In this document: positions 34,713 through 44,724 of the stretch, one piece after another | How the letters are laid out: each line of letters starts with the position of its first letter | Numbering within the stretch: the first letter of the stretch is position 1 | Source of the DNA: Toxorhynchites rutilus septentrionalis | Lineage: Eukaryota > Arthropoda > Insecta > Diptera > Culicidae | Reading direction: 5' to 3' | Length of the DNA: 64,000 nucleotides | NCBI RefSeq assembly: GCF_029784135.1 | Contig: NC_073746.1 | Coordinates: 149,619,056-149,683,055, forward strand | Notes under the pieces: generated by a model | Database searches by the model: none | The model's input: the letters and a program-made list of their open reading frames with translations, nothing else | Told to the model about the DNA's origin: nothing | Program-made: the position numbers and the translations under genes

Positions 34713-36011
34713 AAGGGTGTGTCACATCAAATTGCATCACGGAAAAAACGCTGTAGAAATTCGCCCAGTAGACCGATCCTTTTGAAAATTTTAGACAGTA
34801 AAATAAAAACTATTAAACAACTTTTGGCATTTTCTTTTTATTCATACTTCGAGCCCTAGCCCGTATGCTCGCACCTTCCTCCTTACCCCGTCTATAAGGT
34901 TCTGTACAACGTCAGGTTGTAGTTTTTTTTTGAACAGAAATCCATTTTCTCTTGAAGTCCGCCTCCGATTTGACAACTTTTGAGTTCTTCCGGAGGACCT
35001 GCTTCATAATCGCCCAATATTTCTCTATTGGGCGAAGCTCCGGCGCGTTGGGCGGGTTCATTTCCTTTGGCACGAAGGTGACCCCGTTGGCTTCGTACCA
35101 CTCCAACACGTCCTTTGAATAGTGGCACGAAGCGAGATCCGGCCAGAAGATGGTCGGGCCCTCGTGCTGCTTCAATAGTGGTAGTAAGCGCTTCTGTAGG
35201 CACTCTTCAAAGTAAACCTGCCCGTTTACCTTGCCGGTCATCGCAAAGGGGGCGCTCCGCTTTCCGCAAGAGCAGATCGCTTGCCACACCATGTACTTTT
35301 TGGCAAACTTGGATAGTTTCTGCTTGCGAATCTCCTCCGGAACGCTGAATTTGTCCTCTGCGGAGAAGAACAACAGGCCCGGCAGCTGACGAAAGTCCGC
35401 TTTGACGTAGGTTTCGTCGTCCATTACCAGGCAATGCGGCTTCGTCAGCATTTCGGTGTACAGCTTCCGGGCTTGCGTCTTCCCCACCATGTTTTGCCTT
35501 TCGTCGCGGTTAGGAGCCTTCTGAACCTTGTATGTACGCAGGCCCTCCCGCTGCTTGGTCCGCTGGACGAATGAACTTGACAAATTCAGCTAATTGGCGA
35601 CATCCCGGACCGAACTTCTCGGATCACGTCTAAACTGCTTAACTACGCGCTTGTGATCTTTTTCACTGACGGAGCATCCATTTTTGCCGTTCTTCACCTT
35701 CCGGTCGATGGTTAGGTTCTCGAAGTATCGTTTTAGTACTCTGCTGACCGTGGATTGGACGATTCCCAGCATCTTACCGATGTCCCGATGTGACAACTCC
35801 GGATTCTCGAAATGAGTGTACAAGATTAATTCACGACGCTCTTTTTCGTTCGACGACATTTTTCCAAATTTACGAAAAATTGACAGTGAAGCATGGCCAA
35901 CGTGATCTATACACTCTTATCTGATTATAAGCGAAAGCTGAAGATATAATTCCTAAAAATTAAATTTCTACAGCGTTTTTTCCGTGATGCAATTTGATGT
36001 GACACACCCTT
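34713..36011 (-). mobile_element. ITmD37E-type transposon, 1299 bp
   Basis: The ends AAGGGTGTGTCACATCAAA and the reverse are near-perfect inverted repeats over about 45 bp, flanked by TA (34711-34712 and 36012-36013). It encodes a DD37E transposase with defects. A shorter, internally deleted copy lies at 56528-57333. Confidence 0.9.
34842..35859 (-). pseudogene. DD37E transposase, one stop and one frameshift
   Basis: It begins MSSNEKERRELILYTHFENP (ATG at 35859). The N-terminal 110 residues carry two helix-turn-helix regions that bind the element's ends. The catalytic acids are in VMDDETYVK, FWPDLASCHY and RPIEKYW; 37 residues separate the last two. The frame is broken by a stop after RDVAN (about 35590) and by a one-base slip in a run of A/T after WISVQKK (about 34925). 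The other copy, at 56680-57206, reads through the latter point to QPDVVQNLMDG. Two changes from intact, so probably a recently dead copy. Confidence 0.85.
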
Positions 36012-36159
36012 TATAAAAGCTTTATTGTGTATGGGTCCTGGAAGTTATGTGAGAAGCGTTTGACAAAACTTAACACACTATTCTCCTTATTTATTACAGA
36101 GTTGTAGTGTTCTATGATTGTGAGTTTACAGTTCAGGACGATGCCTAGATCTCTAACTA

Positions 36160-37461
36160 ACGGGTGTTAAATAAAAAATGAGAATTTTTTCAATCACATA
36201 TAAAAAAAACTTTCTTTTTTTTCACCGATTTCAGTATTTTTTATTAATAACATAATGTATTTTCTTCAAAAAAAAGTCAGTGAATGTTTGAGTAAGGGCC
36301 GTGGTCTGCTGTTCGACGCAACTTTGTCGCGATGTTCTCACAAGAACGTTGTACTGCACTTACGTCCATTTTCCGGATACAATTCCGGATTCTTGTAGTC
36401 AGTTGCTTCGTTTCCTTGGCCCTCCAATTGTTTTTATACACTAGGGCACTGAATGAGCCAAAGAAATCCTCTATTGAGCGGCACTGGGGCAAGTTTGTTG
36501 GGTTACGATCTTTCGGCACGAACGGTATCTTTTTCTCCTCAAGATATGCCAGCGTCTTCTTGACGTAATGGAAAGACGCCTTGTCCAGCCAGAAGACGTA
36601 CTTCCCATCCGCGTGATGCTCGTTCAAGAACGTCAGCATGATTTTATCGAGGCACTCTTCTCGATAGATTTGTTGGTTGATTGCCAGACCGCTCGGCTTA
36701 TACCAATGCTTTGAAATGCCCCGGTCGGAAATGGCGATGTACAACATAACCTTTTTTTCAAACTTGTGCTTGAACTTGTATTTCACTTCAGGCGGTGTGG
36801 ATGACTTGTCGCTGGAGTAGTAATTATCATTCCCTGGAATATACGTTTTGGACAGCGGAAAATAGCTTTCGTCGTCCAGAACGAAAGACGTACCGCAGTA
36901 TTTTTTGGTCATCCACCGACACTGTGATTTAACCGCCTCAATCTGCTCCTCCGTGTACTCCGGCGACCACGTCTTCTTCCTGCAGACGATTCCTTCCATC
37001 TTGAGGGTCCTATGGATCAATACGTGGGAGCAGCCATATTTCCGACCGGCGTCACGCAGGCTGGTTGCGTCCTTGTTGTCAAACAGCTTCTTTAACGATG
37101 TCTTCCTCTGCTTCGTCATTATCGTCACCGGACGACCACTTCCGACCTTCCGCTCTACGTTCAGGGAACCCAAGATACGATATACCGTACTGACAGGTAC
37201 ATTTTCTTCCTTAAAATGTGCCACCGTGAACTTTTTTCCTTGCTGGAAATGCGTTTCGTAGAACCGTACAATGCGTTCGCGGAGCACGTGCTGTTTCGAC
37301 GCCATCTTTGCTTTGACTAAATTCAAACTAGCAAAACCAAACAAGCCTACTGTTTCTAGGGAGCCCAAAGAGCAATTTTCTTGGAGAAAGAAAATTTTAC
37401 GCTCTTTATTTGAGTTACTGAAAGGTATTGAAAAAATTCTCATTTTTTATTTAACACCCGT
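36160..37461 (-). mobile_element. DD37E-like transposon with intact gene, 1302 bp
   Basis: Perfect inverted repeats of about 35 bp begin ACGGGTGTTAAATAAAAAAT; TA flanks both ends (36158-36159 and 37462-37463). It contains one open transposase frame covering most of the element. Intact ends and gene suggest recent or possibly current activity. It sits inside the jockey/CR1-type LINE. Confidence 0.9.
36277..37305 (-). CDS. Tc1-like transposase (D37E spacing), 342 aa, intact
   Basis: A cut-and-paste transposase that would act in the nucleus on its own terminal repeats at TA sites. The start chosen is ATG 37305 (MASKQHVLRERIVRFYETHF), because the 46 codons upstream run into the inverted repeat. 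Residues about 1-110 hold two helix-turn-helix segments (SGRPVTI lies between them). The catalytic acids are in FVLDDESYF (144/145), FWLDKASFHY (Asp 241) and CRSIEDFF (Glu 279), with 37 residues between the last two; Asp 280 follows the Glu directly. RSIEDFF differs from the RPIEKFW of the other D37E enzymes here, so it is a separate lineage. No stop or frameshift. Confidence 0.85.
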   Translation of the reverse strand: MASKQHVLRERIVRFYETHFQQGKKFTVAHFKEENVPVSTVYRILGSLNVERKVGSGRPVTIMTKQRKTSLKKLFDNKDATSLRDAGRKYGCSHVLIHRTLKMEGIVCRKKTWSPEYTEEQIEAVKSQCRWMTKKYCGTSFVLDDESYFPLSKTYIPGNDNYYSSDKSSTPPEVKYKFKHKFEKKVMLYIAISDRGISKHWYKPSGLAINQQIYREECLDKIMLTFLNEHHADGKYVFWLDKASFHYVKKTLAYLEEKKIPFVPKDRNPTNLPQCRSIEDFFGSFSALVYKNNWRAKETKQLTTRIRNCIRKMDVSAVQRSCENIATKLRRTADHGPYSNIH

Positions 37462-38627
37462 TATTTCACATTTTTCTACATTTTGATTTCCAAGACATAT
37501 TACAATATTTGGTACATGTTTTTTTTCTGCTAAATGTTATAGAGTTGCACTTTTTCACATTCAGTTTTAGTAGATTTTTATCACACCAAGTATGGAATAC
37601 ATGTATTTCGTTTCGAAATGCTTCGATGTCGTTTTCATTTCCAATTTCCGCGAAAAGCTTCATGTCGTCGGCATACACAAGTACATTGATACGCTTGAGA
37701 ACGAAAGAGATGTCATTAACGTACAGAATGAAAAGAAGAGGACCACGATGAGAGCCTTGTGGGACTCCCGAAGTGACTTAGATAATTTTGAAAATGAACA
37801 ATTTGTTCACGGTTTGAGCCAGTTTAAGTGTCTTTGTTCCATTCCAATTTTCTGCAATTTTTAAAATGCTTTACTGAAGTCAGTGTAAAGAGCTTCTACG
37901 TGTTTGCCATTTTCCATTGCATTCAAAATAAAAGTCACAAAAGCCAACAGATTAGTTGCAGTTGAACGGCCTTTGAAGAAGCCATGTTGCATACACATAA
38001 TTCTATTCTTTACTTGTTGGAAGACTTTTTCGTTGACTATTGCTTCGAATAGTTTAGGAATGCAAGAAATAATGGCAATTCCACGATAATTACGTACGTC
38101 AGATTTAAAGATAGGTACCAAAAAAAGATTGTTTCCATTTTTTTGGGAATTTTCCAGTTTGTGGTGACATATTGAAAATGAAAATTCTTCAGGAATATAG
38201 GTACTATTTCGTCAGGTCCTGGTCCTTTTGTTCCGTCTAATTTTTTTAGTGCATGGCATATTTCCTGTTGTGAAAGATAGTTCACCAATATGTCATTTGG
38301 ATATTCCGGTAAAAATGAAAAGTAGTTCCGATCGCGATTTTCTTCGGAAAATGTGGTATATACTTCCTGAAAGAAATTTGCAAAGAGATTACAAATTTCG
38401 TTCGAAGAATTCGTCACATCCTCATCGAGATGCATCTGCGATGGGAAGTTATTGCTTTTGAGCTTAGACTTTACGTAATTAAAGAATTTCTTCGGGCATG
38501 ATTTGACTTCAGTTTCGACCTTTCTATTGTACTCTTCGTGTGCACTTTTAATTGCAAAACGGCGCATATTTGACTTAAATTGGATAATTTTAAGTATGTT
38601 AAATATTAAATTGGATAATTTTAAGTA

Positions 38628-39737
38628 TCTATCTATATATATAAAAATGGAGTGATGTCTGTCTGTCTGTCTGATTCTTATAGACTCGGAAACTACTGAA
38701 CCGATCGACATGAAAATTGGTATGTAGGGGTTTTTGGGGCCGGGGAAGGTTTTCGTGATATTTTGAGACCCCTCCCCCCTCTCTAAGGGGGGGGCTGCCA
38801 TACAAATGAAACACAAATTTCTGCATTACTCGGCAGTTAACCAAGCAAACGAAACCAAAGTTGGCATGTGAAAGTTTTAGGGTGCAATAAATGTTTCTAT
38901 GATGGTTAGACAGTCCTTCCCCCACTCAAAGGGGGGGCTGCCATACAAATGAAACACAAATTTCTGCATTACTCGAGAATTAATCAAGCAAATGAAACCA
39001 AATTTGGCATGTGGAGGTTTTAGGATGCAATAAATGTTTCTATGGTGTTAAGATACTCCTTCCCCCTCTCTTAGAGGGGGCTGCCGTACAAATGAAACAC
39101 AAATTTTTACATTACCCGAGAATTAATCAAGCAAATTAAACCAAATTAGGCATATGGAAACTTTAGGATGCAATAAATGTTTCTATGGTGATAAGATACT
39201 CCTTCCCCCTCTCTTAGAGGGGGCTGCCATACAAATGAAACACAATTTTTTGCATTACTCGGAAATTAATCAATCAAACGAAACCAAAGTTGGCATGTGA
39301 AAGTTTTAGGGTGCAATAAATGTTTTTATGATGGTTAGACAGTCCTTCCCCCACTCAAAGGGGGGCTGCCATACAAATGAAACACAAATTTCTGCATTAC
39401 TCGAGAATTAATCAAGCAAATGAAACCAAATTTGGCATGTGGAGGTTTTAGGATGCAATAAATGTTTCTATGGTGTTAAGATACTCCTTCCCCCTCTCTT
39501 AGAGGGGGCTGCCGTACAAATGAAACACAAATTTTTACATTACCCGAGAATTAATCAAGCAAATTAAACCAAATTAGGCATATGGAAACTTTAGGGTGCA
39601 ATGAATGTTTCTATGGTGGTTAGATACCCCTCCCCCCTCTCTTAGGGGTGGCTGCCATACAAATAAAACACAAATTTCTGCATTACTCGAGAATTAATCA
39701 AGTAAATGGGCGGGACGAAGTTTGCCGGGTTAGCTAG
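38628..39737 (+). mobile_element. Helitron-like element with minisatellite, copy 3
   Basis: It starts TCTATCTATATATATAAAAA, ends GCCGGGTTAGCTAG, and lies between A (38627) and T (39738). It contains six or so minisatellite units. A run of two larger units (about 38890-39230 and 39230-39600) is itself duplicated: the phrase AGGATGCAATAAATG with GGTGTTAAGATACTCC recurs 420 bp apart. Confidence 0.75.
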
Positions 39738-39769
39738 TGTTAAATAAAGCGTCAAATTTCGATCAGAAA

Positions 39770-40095
39770 TACGACATTTCTTTTTCCCCAACCCAATATA
39801 ATGAAGTTGGAAAGTGTTTTCTAAGAGTAATAAGAGTAAAAAAGGAGCGCATGAATGAGAAAAATATCTATCTCGGTCTGGGCCGTGTATGTGGCAAGGT
39901 ATGTGGAAAGCTTATTTGTCTTTTGTTTCGCTCGCTCGTATTAATCTTATATTGCTGTACCATGTATATTATACAAATGCTTAGCAGTTTTTGTGAGTAA
40001 TGACATTTTCTGTTATGTTATGTCTCATTTAATGTCATAAATCGGGATGACAAAACATGAGCTAAAAATCAATTTTAGGGTGTAGTGTTCAACCC
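39770..40095 (-). repeat. Dispersed repeat family B, minus copy
   Basis: The reverse complement of sequence shared with 50283-50740 and 61400-61745. Key blocks are TTTTGTCATCCCGATTTATG, ATGAGACATAAC and CAATATAAGATTAATACGAG. No protein motif. The 3' part with a B-box-like GGTTCGATCCCC, seen in the other two copies, is not present here. Confidence 0.7.
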
Positions 40096-40633
40096 TGCAT
40101 TCTACTACCCTTCACCAAAAACAAACGATGGCATGGTAGTAATTTGTTAAAATTGATTAAAGCCATGTCAAGCCGAAGAAAATGATAAATCAAGCGCCAC
40201 AAAGTCTGAATGGATACTATCAATAGACTATGGTCTGTTTGGGGATAAGACATTACTGTCGCGCCTTGTTGGCGTCCTGTAGATGACACCCAAATTTCTT
40301 TGTTGCAGCAACAAAGTATCTACACGCGTGCTATCCGTTGTTGGAGGATTCGCTTTCTCACATGTTAAAATTCGCATTAATGTAGCACAACTGAGCATAG
40401 AATGTTTCACTATCGCAACTTAACGGTTAACAAATACAATGGAACGCTTTTATGGCAAATCTCATTAGTTAGATCTCCCTCGTTTGTGGGAAAATAGCTA
40501 AAATATTAATCGAATCTATAGCAGTGCTCAAGACTGAGCGCCTGATTACACAAAGACGTCGGATATAGTTTCTACTAATGTGTTCTCATTGGTACACACT
40601 ATAATGAAGTTAACCGAATAAGATAAATGAGTT
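40096..40633. other. No gene recognised
   Basis: AT-rich sequence with no recognisable motifs or element ends. Confidence 0.3.
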
Positions 40634-41244
40634 TTGACGTAGGACTACGTCTTTCATTTCTATACTAGGATGTAAGTTCAAAGTTTCGAAAACGAAAACG
40701 TTACGCCGGAGAACGAGATTTTGTGCGTTAATAGCTCCTAAACAACTAAACGAAATAGTATGATAAACACTTCATTCGAAAGACAAAATGTCTACGCGTT
40801 ATATGCTTGTTACATTTTGAACCAAAAACTTGTTTCAATAGCCCTAAAATTGCTTTCAAAACAGGCTATTGAAATCATTAATCAGTATATAAGCGAGTGC
40901 CGCTCGGAAATCCACTCAGTTATTATTGCGCAACGATTGAGGTACGATCGCTGGAATGGATGGAAGTCTGGTTTTTGCAAATTGGAATGTTTCCCTACCA
41001 CAGACTTCAAAACCATGGTGCCAGGAGAAAACGGCATTGCAAAATAAATGCAAGCTGTGGGTACTTTTGTACTGGCTTGTGTTTCTGGAAATTGGAATGT
41101 TTCACTTCAAAACCATGAAGCCTGTGGAAATCGGCATAGCACTTTTGTACTCGCTTACATTTTTGCAAACCAGAATGTGTTTTCCCAATACAGATTCCGA
41201 AACCAAGTAGTTGAGAAAATCGGCATTGCAGATACATGCAAGTA
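40634..41244. repeat. Sequence headed by palindrome GACGTAGGACTACGTC
   Basis: It begins TTTTGACGTAGGACTACGTC, the same head as the histone-bearing units at 20974 and 24337, but continues with different sequence. It includes a diverged tandem repeat of about 75 bp: TTTTGCAAATTGGAATGTTT, TTCTGGAAATTGGAATGTTT and a third unit with GCAAACCAGAATGTG at about 41165. The ITmD37E element at 41245 interrupts it. A CTACGTCCTACGG at about 42835 could be its far end. Confidence 0.45.
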
Positions 41245-42546
41245 AGGACCGTATCGTTAATTATGGGTACGCTCAAAACACAGCTTTATTTCAAATATTG
41301 CATTTATTTTTCAGTTCTGATATCAAAATATTGTATCTTATGAATGAAAGAAAGGAGTAACAGTAAAAAATAATCAAGATTCTGATTTTCGCGCCAATGA
41401 TCGCACCTGCTTCTTGATGTCCCTCATTAGGTTCTGGACAACCGTCTCATCGACTTGTTTGCTCACATTTATCCAATCCTTTTTGAACTGCTCAAGGTCA
41501 TCGGCTGCCTTGTCCTTCTTCCGCAGTCGTCCCTTCATCAAAGCCCAAAATTTTTCAATAGGTCTTATTTGCGGACAATTTGGAGGATTCATCTCCTTTT
41601 CCACAAAATCGACATTATTCTCGCGATACCAATCCAAGGTCAAACGTGCATAGTGGCATGATGCCAAATCAGGCCAAAATAGTGTCGGACCAGTGTGCTT
41701 TCGGATGAGCGGTAACACACGCTTTTGGAGACATTCTTTCCGGTAAATTTCACCATTCATATTCCCGAGAGTGAAGAAAGGAGATGATTTCATGCCACAT
41801 TGACAAACAGCTTGCCAAACCAGCACTTTCTTACCGAATTTTTCGCAAAAAATTGACTTCTCCGCGTTCGGGACATCTGTTCCTTGCTTTACAGTGTAAA
41901 ACTGTGCCCCAGGAAGAGTTTTGTAGTCCAGTTTGACGTAGGTTTCATCATCCATGACGATGCACAGTTCGCGTTTGCTTAAAATCCCATCGTAAAGCTT
42001 ACGGGCACGGGTTTTCACGGAACTTGCCTGAATTTGGCTGCGTTTGGGACATTTTTGCTTTCTATATGCCTTCAGTGAGTTACGTTCTTTGGCACGTTGA
42101 ACCATACCGATTGATGTTCCACACTTTTTTGCGCAATCCCGTATCGATAATTCCTTTTTTCTTTCAAATTGCCTGCAAATCTTTTTATCCAAGTTTGGCT
42201 TGGATGGCCCAGGTTTTCTGCCGCGACCGGGTAGATCCTCCAATGTATTATACATACCAAATCGCTTGATAGCGTTTTGGACCGCATGGACGCTTACTCC
42301 TTCCGCCTTCGCCAATTTTCTCATTGATATTCCTGTTTCGGAGCAGTATCTGGTCACAATGGATTTTCGTTTTTCTTCTGTTAGCCCTCTCATGATTGCA
42401 CTTTTAGGAAAAAACGATCTTTTAACAATGCTAACTGAACGCTAACTGTGTCAACAACAGGAGAAAAATAAACAGCTGTCAAAACAAGCTATAGTCTTTT
42501 TCAGACGGAGACTCTAAGGCGTACCCATAAATAACGATACGGTCCT
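41245..42546 (-). mobile_element. Intact ITmD37E transposon, 1302 bp
   Basis: Inverted repeats begin AGGACCGTATCGTTA on both sides (about 29 bp, with a few mismatches) and are flanked by TA (41243-41244 and 42547-42548). A single uninterrupted transposase gene fills the element. All parts needed for mobility appear present. Confidence 0.9.
41374..42393 (-). CDS. ITmD37E transposase, 339 aa, intact
   Basis: The enzyme would bind the element's ends, cut and reinsert it at TA. Residues 1-45 form a helix-turn-helix (MRKLAKAEGVSVHAVQNAIK); a basic GRGRKPG linker (about 56-62) precedes a second helix-turn-helix (about 80-110). The catalytic acids are in IVMDDETYVK (Asp 148/149), FWPDLASCHY (Asp 242) and RPIEKFW (Glu 280), exactly 37 residues between the last two. 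The basic stretch KQKCPKR near residue 115 could be a nuclear localisation signal. Length and layout match the family (about 340 residues). No disabling change is visible. Confidence 0.92.
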   Translation of the reverse strand: MRGLTEEKRKSIVTRYCSETGISMRKLAKAEGVSVHAVQNAIKRFGMYNTLEDLPGRGRKPGPSKPNLDKKICRQFERKKELSIRDCAKKCGTSIGMVQRAKERNSLKAYRKQKCPKRSQIQASSVKTRARKLYDGILSKRELCIVMDDETYVKLDYKTLPGAQFYTVKQGTDVPNAEKSIFCEKFGKKVLVWQAVCQCGMKSSPFFTLGNMNGEIYRKECLQKRVLPLIRKHTGPTLFWPDLASCHYARLTLDWYRENNVDFVEKEMNPPNCPQIRPIEKFWALMKGRLRKKDKAADDLEQFKKDWINVSKQVDETVVQNLMRDIKKQVRSLARKSES

Positions 42547-42548
42547 TA

Positions 42549-44129
42549 GGCAATACTTTTATACACCCATGAATTTTTAACCTCCGGAATTCGTTTTACT
42601 ATCACGGTCTATGAAAGCGGGTAGAAATGCAACGCTTTGATTCGATTATTCAAGACTGCATTGGAAGATATCTCTTCATGTCGCCAGCTCACTGAACTTC
42701 TACGCATATCGTTTGATGATTAGGCAAAATGTTGATAACTATTTGTTGCGATAACTACTACCATAATGCATGAATTTACTTAAATTGGGATTTGTTTGCA
42801 ATTGAATTCGTGAATAGTTTTATTCATCCAGATCCTACGTCCTACGGAAAATAAGATATACTCTAAAAATAAGACTGGAAAATGAAACTTGCAATTTAGG
42901 ATGTTGAAAATGGCTCGAATGAGAATGGTTTCATCTATATTGTTCATGCGTTAAATTCAATCAACCCGTTAGGAATGATTATTTGCTTTGAAATTGATAC
43001 GGAGTCCTGTCTGAAACTCCGTCGTTGCAATCCTAACGAATTTACGTCAGTAAATATGTATATGTGGACAAGTCATAGAAACACTCCGACACTCTAGAGA
43101 TAAAGAGATAGTCATAACAATGTTGCCTCCGTAGAAATCGATAAGGATGAAACCCAAGATAATGGCAGGCGTTATTTGGGATGAATGCTTAGTCATCTAC
43201 ACCATCTACGTCATCACTTTGAAATGGGAAAAAACGATAAATGAGATACGTTATGGGGTAGTAAAGTAATGCCGTTTCTGTATAAGCTCCGGAAAATAAA
43301 TCTTGAAACGAAAAGTGTCCAGAGGTAGTCGAAAGAAAAAGCGTTCAATATCAGTCCACGTGTTCAGGAATGACTTGTTTTTCACTTTCGGATATTATTT
43401 TAGAATACCACGGAATTTTAGAATAAACAATCAAGTTGAAATGAATAGTGCCGATGGTTTTGTAGAATCAGCTTAAGGCGGTTGATTATCGAATCATTTC
43501 CAAAATAGCAAAAAAGTGTAGTAGAAAATCATTTTCTTTCATGACAATGCTCCATACCATACAACAAAAAATAGAAGAGGTTGTGTCCAGAAATAGACCG
43601 CATTTTTGGCGAACAACAAGATTTATTATTTTTAAGAACAACGTTTATAACCAATATCATTGAAAGGGCATCGAAAGTTTAGAAATAACTCTTTAGTAAT
43701 GACACTCAAAAGGGCGGCTGGTTTACGCGGTTTTGTAGGAAATAGTTGATTTATGATTCATTCTTGCCATCGCGGTAACAATACACAAGCTGATCATATG
43801 TTACAATTTGTTTCCCCATGTCGTAACAAAAGGCACCGTGCGCTGTGTACATTCAGTGCAGTGTATTGATAGACTGCATTTCGCTGAATGTACATAGCGC
43901 ACGTTGTTATTTTCTTCCTTTTCCTTCTTTTCCTTCTTCGTATTATAGAGGCATCTGGCTATGAAATTATCGCCTTTTGCTTTGAAAAGGCTTCTCATAA
44001 TTAACTATCTCGTAGGAACAACAGCAGCAACTATATACGGCAGTCACACACGATAATACATAAGTTTTGGGGGAAAAGTAATCCACTATTTATGCGTGAA
44101 ACTTTGTTTGAGATATTTAGAGTTGACCG
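42549..44129. other. No gene recognised
   Basis: AT-rich sequence with no motif-bearing open frame. A short inverted pair, GTGCGCTGTGTACATTCAG (about 43838) and CTGAATGTACATAGCGCAC (about 43884), could form a hairpin with a loop of about 25 bases; its role is unknown. Confidence 0.35.
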
Positions 44130-44391
44130 ATTTGGTTCAATTATGCACCGTTTTGTTATATAATTTGTTGCCAATGTAAAGGTAGCTTCATAACACCTCT
44201 CTCATAGAAGTCTTGGTCCTTATTGGCGAAAAACTCTAGTAATCGATTTTCACAATCTTCTCTCGATCCCCATTTTTTATCACTCAGGATGTTTTGCAAT
44301 GCGAGAAAAAGGTAATCGCTTGATGCCAGGTTCAAACTATATGACTTTATCGACATTTCCGACGACGGTGCTGCCTGTGCGAGGTCCATCT
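44130..44391 (-). pseudogene. Mariner transposase C-terminal fragment
   Basis: It reads LASSDYLFLALQNILSDKKW, GSREDCENRLLEFFANKDQD and FYERGVMKLPLHWQQII, then a stop where Glu should be, then QNGA. This is the last third of a DD34D mariner transposase, closely related to the outer mariner at 1533-6397 (which has NKDQDYDES...). The N-terminal side is cut by the piggyBac-like MITE at 44396. Confidence 0.8.
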
Positions 44392-44395
44392 TTAA

Positions 44396-44591
44396 CCCTT
44401 TCGCATACTATTTAATTTTCAGAAGACCGGACCAAATGCAAACGCTTCGATGGGTCTCGCATCGCGTAATTTCACTACTTTGCTCAAGGTCACCTTGTGA
44501 TATGCAAGCGCACCACGAGAGAGACTCGATGTTGTACGTTTTGGCACAACCATATCACATCGAGTGAAGCTCGTTGTTGTACGCGAAAGGG
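44396..44591. mobile_element. piggyBac-like MITE, 196 bp
   Basis: It starts CCCTTTCGCATAC, ends GTACGCGAAAGGG and is flanked by TTAA on both sides (44392-44395 and 44592-44595), the piggyBac target site. It has an internal near-palindrome: CGAGAGAGACTCGATGTTG and CACATCGAGTGAAGCTCG. No transposase is encoded. Confidence 0.8.
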
Positions 44592-44724
44592 TTAACATAA
44601 AAAATGCCTGATTTGAATCGACAAAACAAAAATTGCACGCATTTAGCCGTTACAGTATCGGCACCAAAAACACAATTTAGAATATCTGGCTAGCATTTTC
44701 ACCTTTATCAAAGAAAAATCAGGG

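Larger units (their letters stand above)
34212..38590 (-). pseudogene. Reverse transcriptase of the jockey/CR1-type LINE
   Basis: Domain order from the right: KFFNYVKSKLKSNNF, KKLDGTKGPGPDEIVP, then after a frameshift VPIFKSDVRNYRGIAI, FFKGRSTATNLLAF and LYTDFSKAF, then the catalytic YADD at about 37670. The thumb and C-terminal part follow in pieces: VRDLGIVLNCKLT (36016-36157) and YITYVRPILEYCNIVWNP through to the stop at 34212. Part of the palm between SKAF and YADD is missing, there is a frameshift near 37500, and two transposons interrupt the frame. It is non-functional, but both insertions are clean. Confidence 0.8.
34160..38627 (-). mobile_element. Jockey/CR1-type LINE with two nested transposons
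   Basis: A minus-strand non-LTR retrotransposon that is 5' truncated (no endonuclease seen). It ends in AATAAATAAAAAAAAA at about 34160-34175. Two Tc1-like elements, 34713-36011 and 36160-37461, each with a TA duplication, interrupt it. Removing them with one TA each rejoins the open frame. A Helitron-like element adjoins its 5' side at 38628. Confidence 0.8.

Noticed and set aside
35115..35348. Plus-strand open frame MNSGTKRDPARRWSGPR
   Set aside because: Antisense shadow of the DD37E transposase; the motif-bearing frame is on the minus strand.
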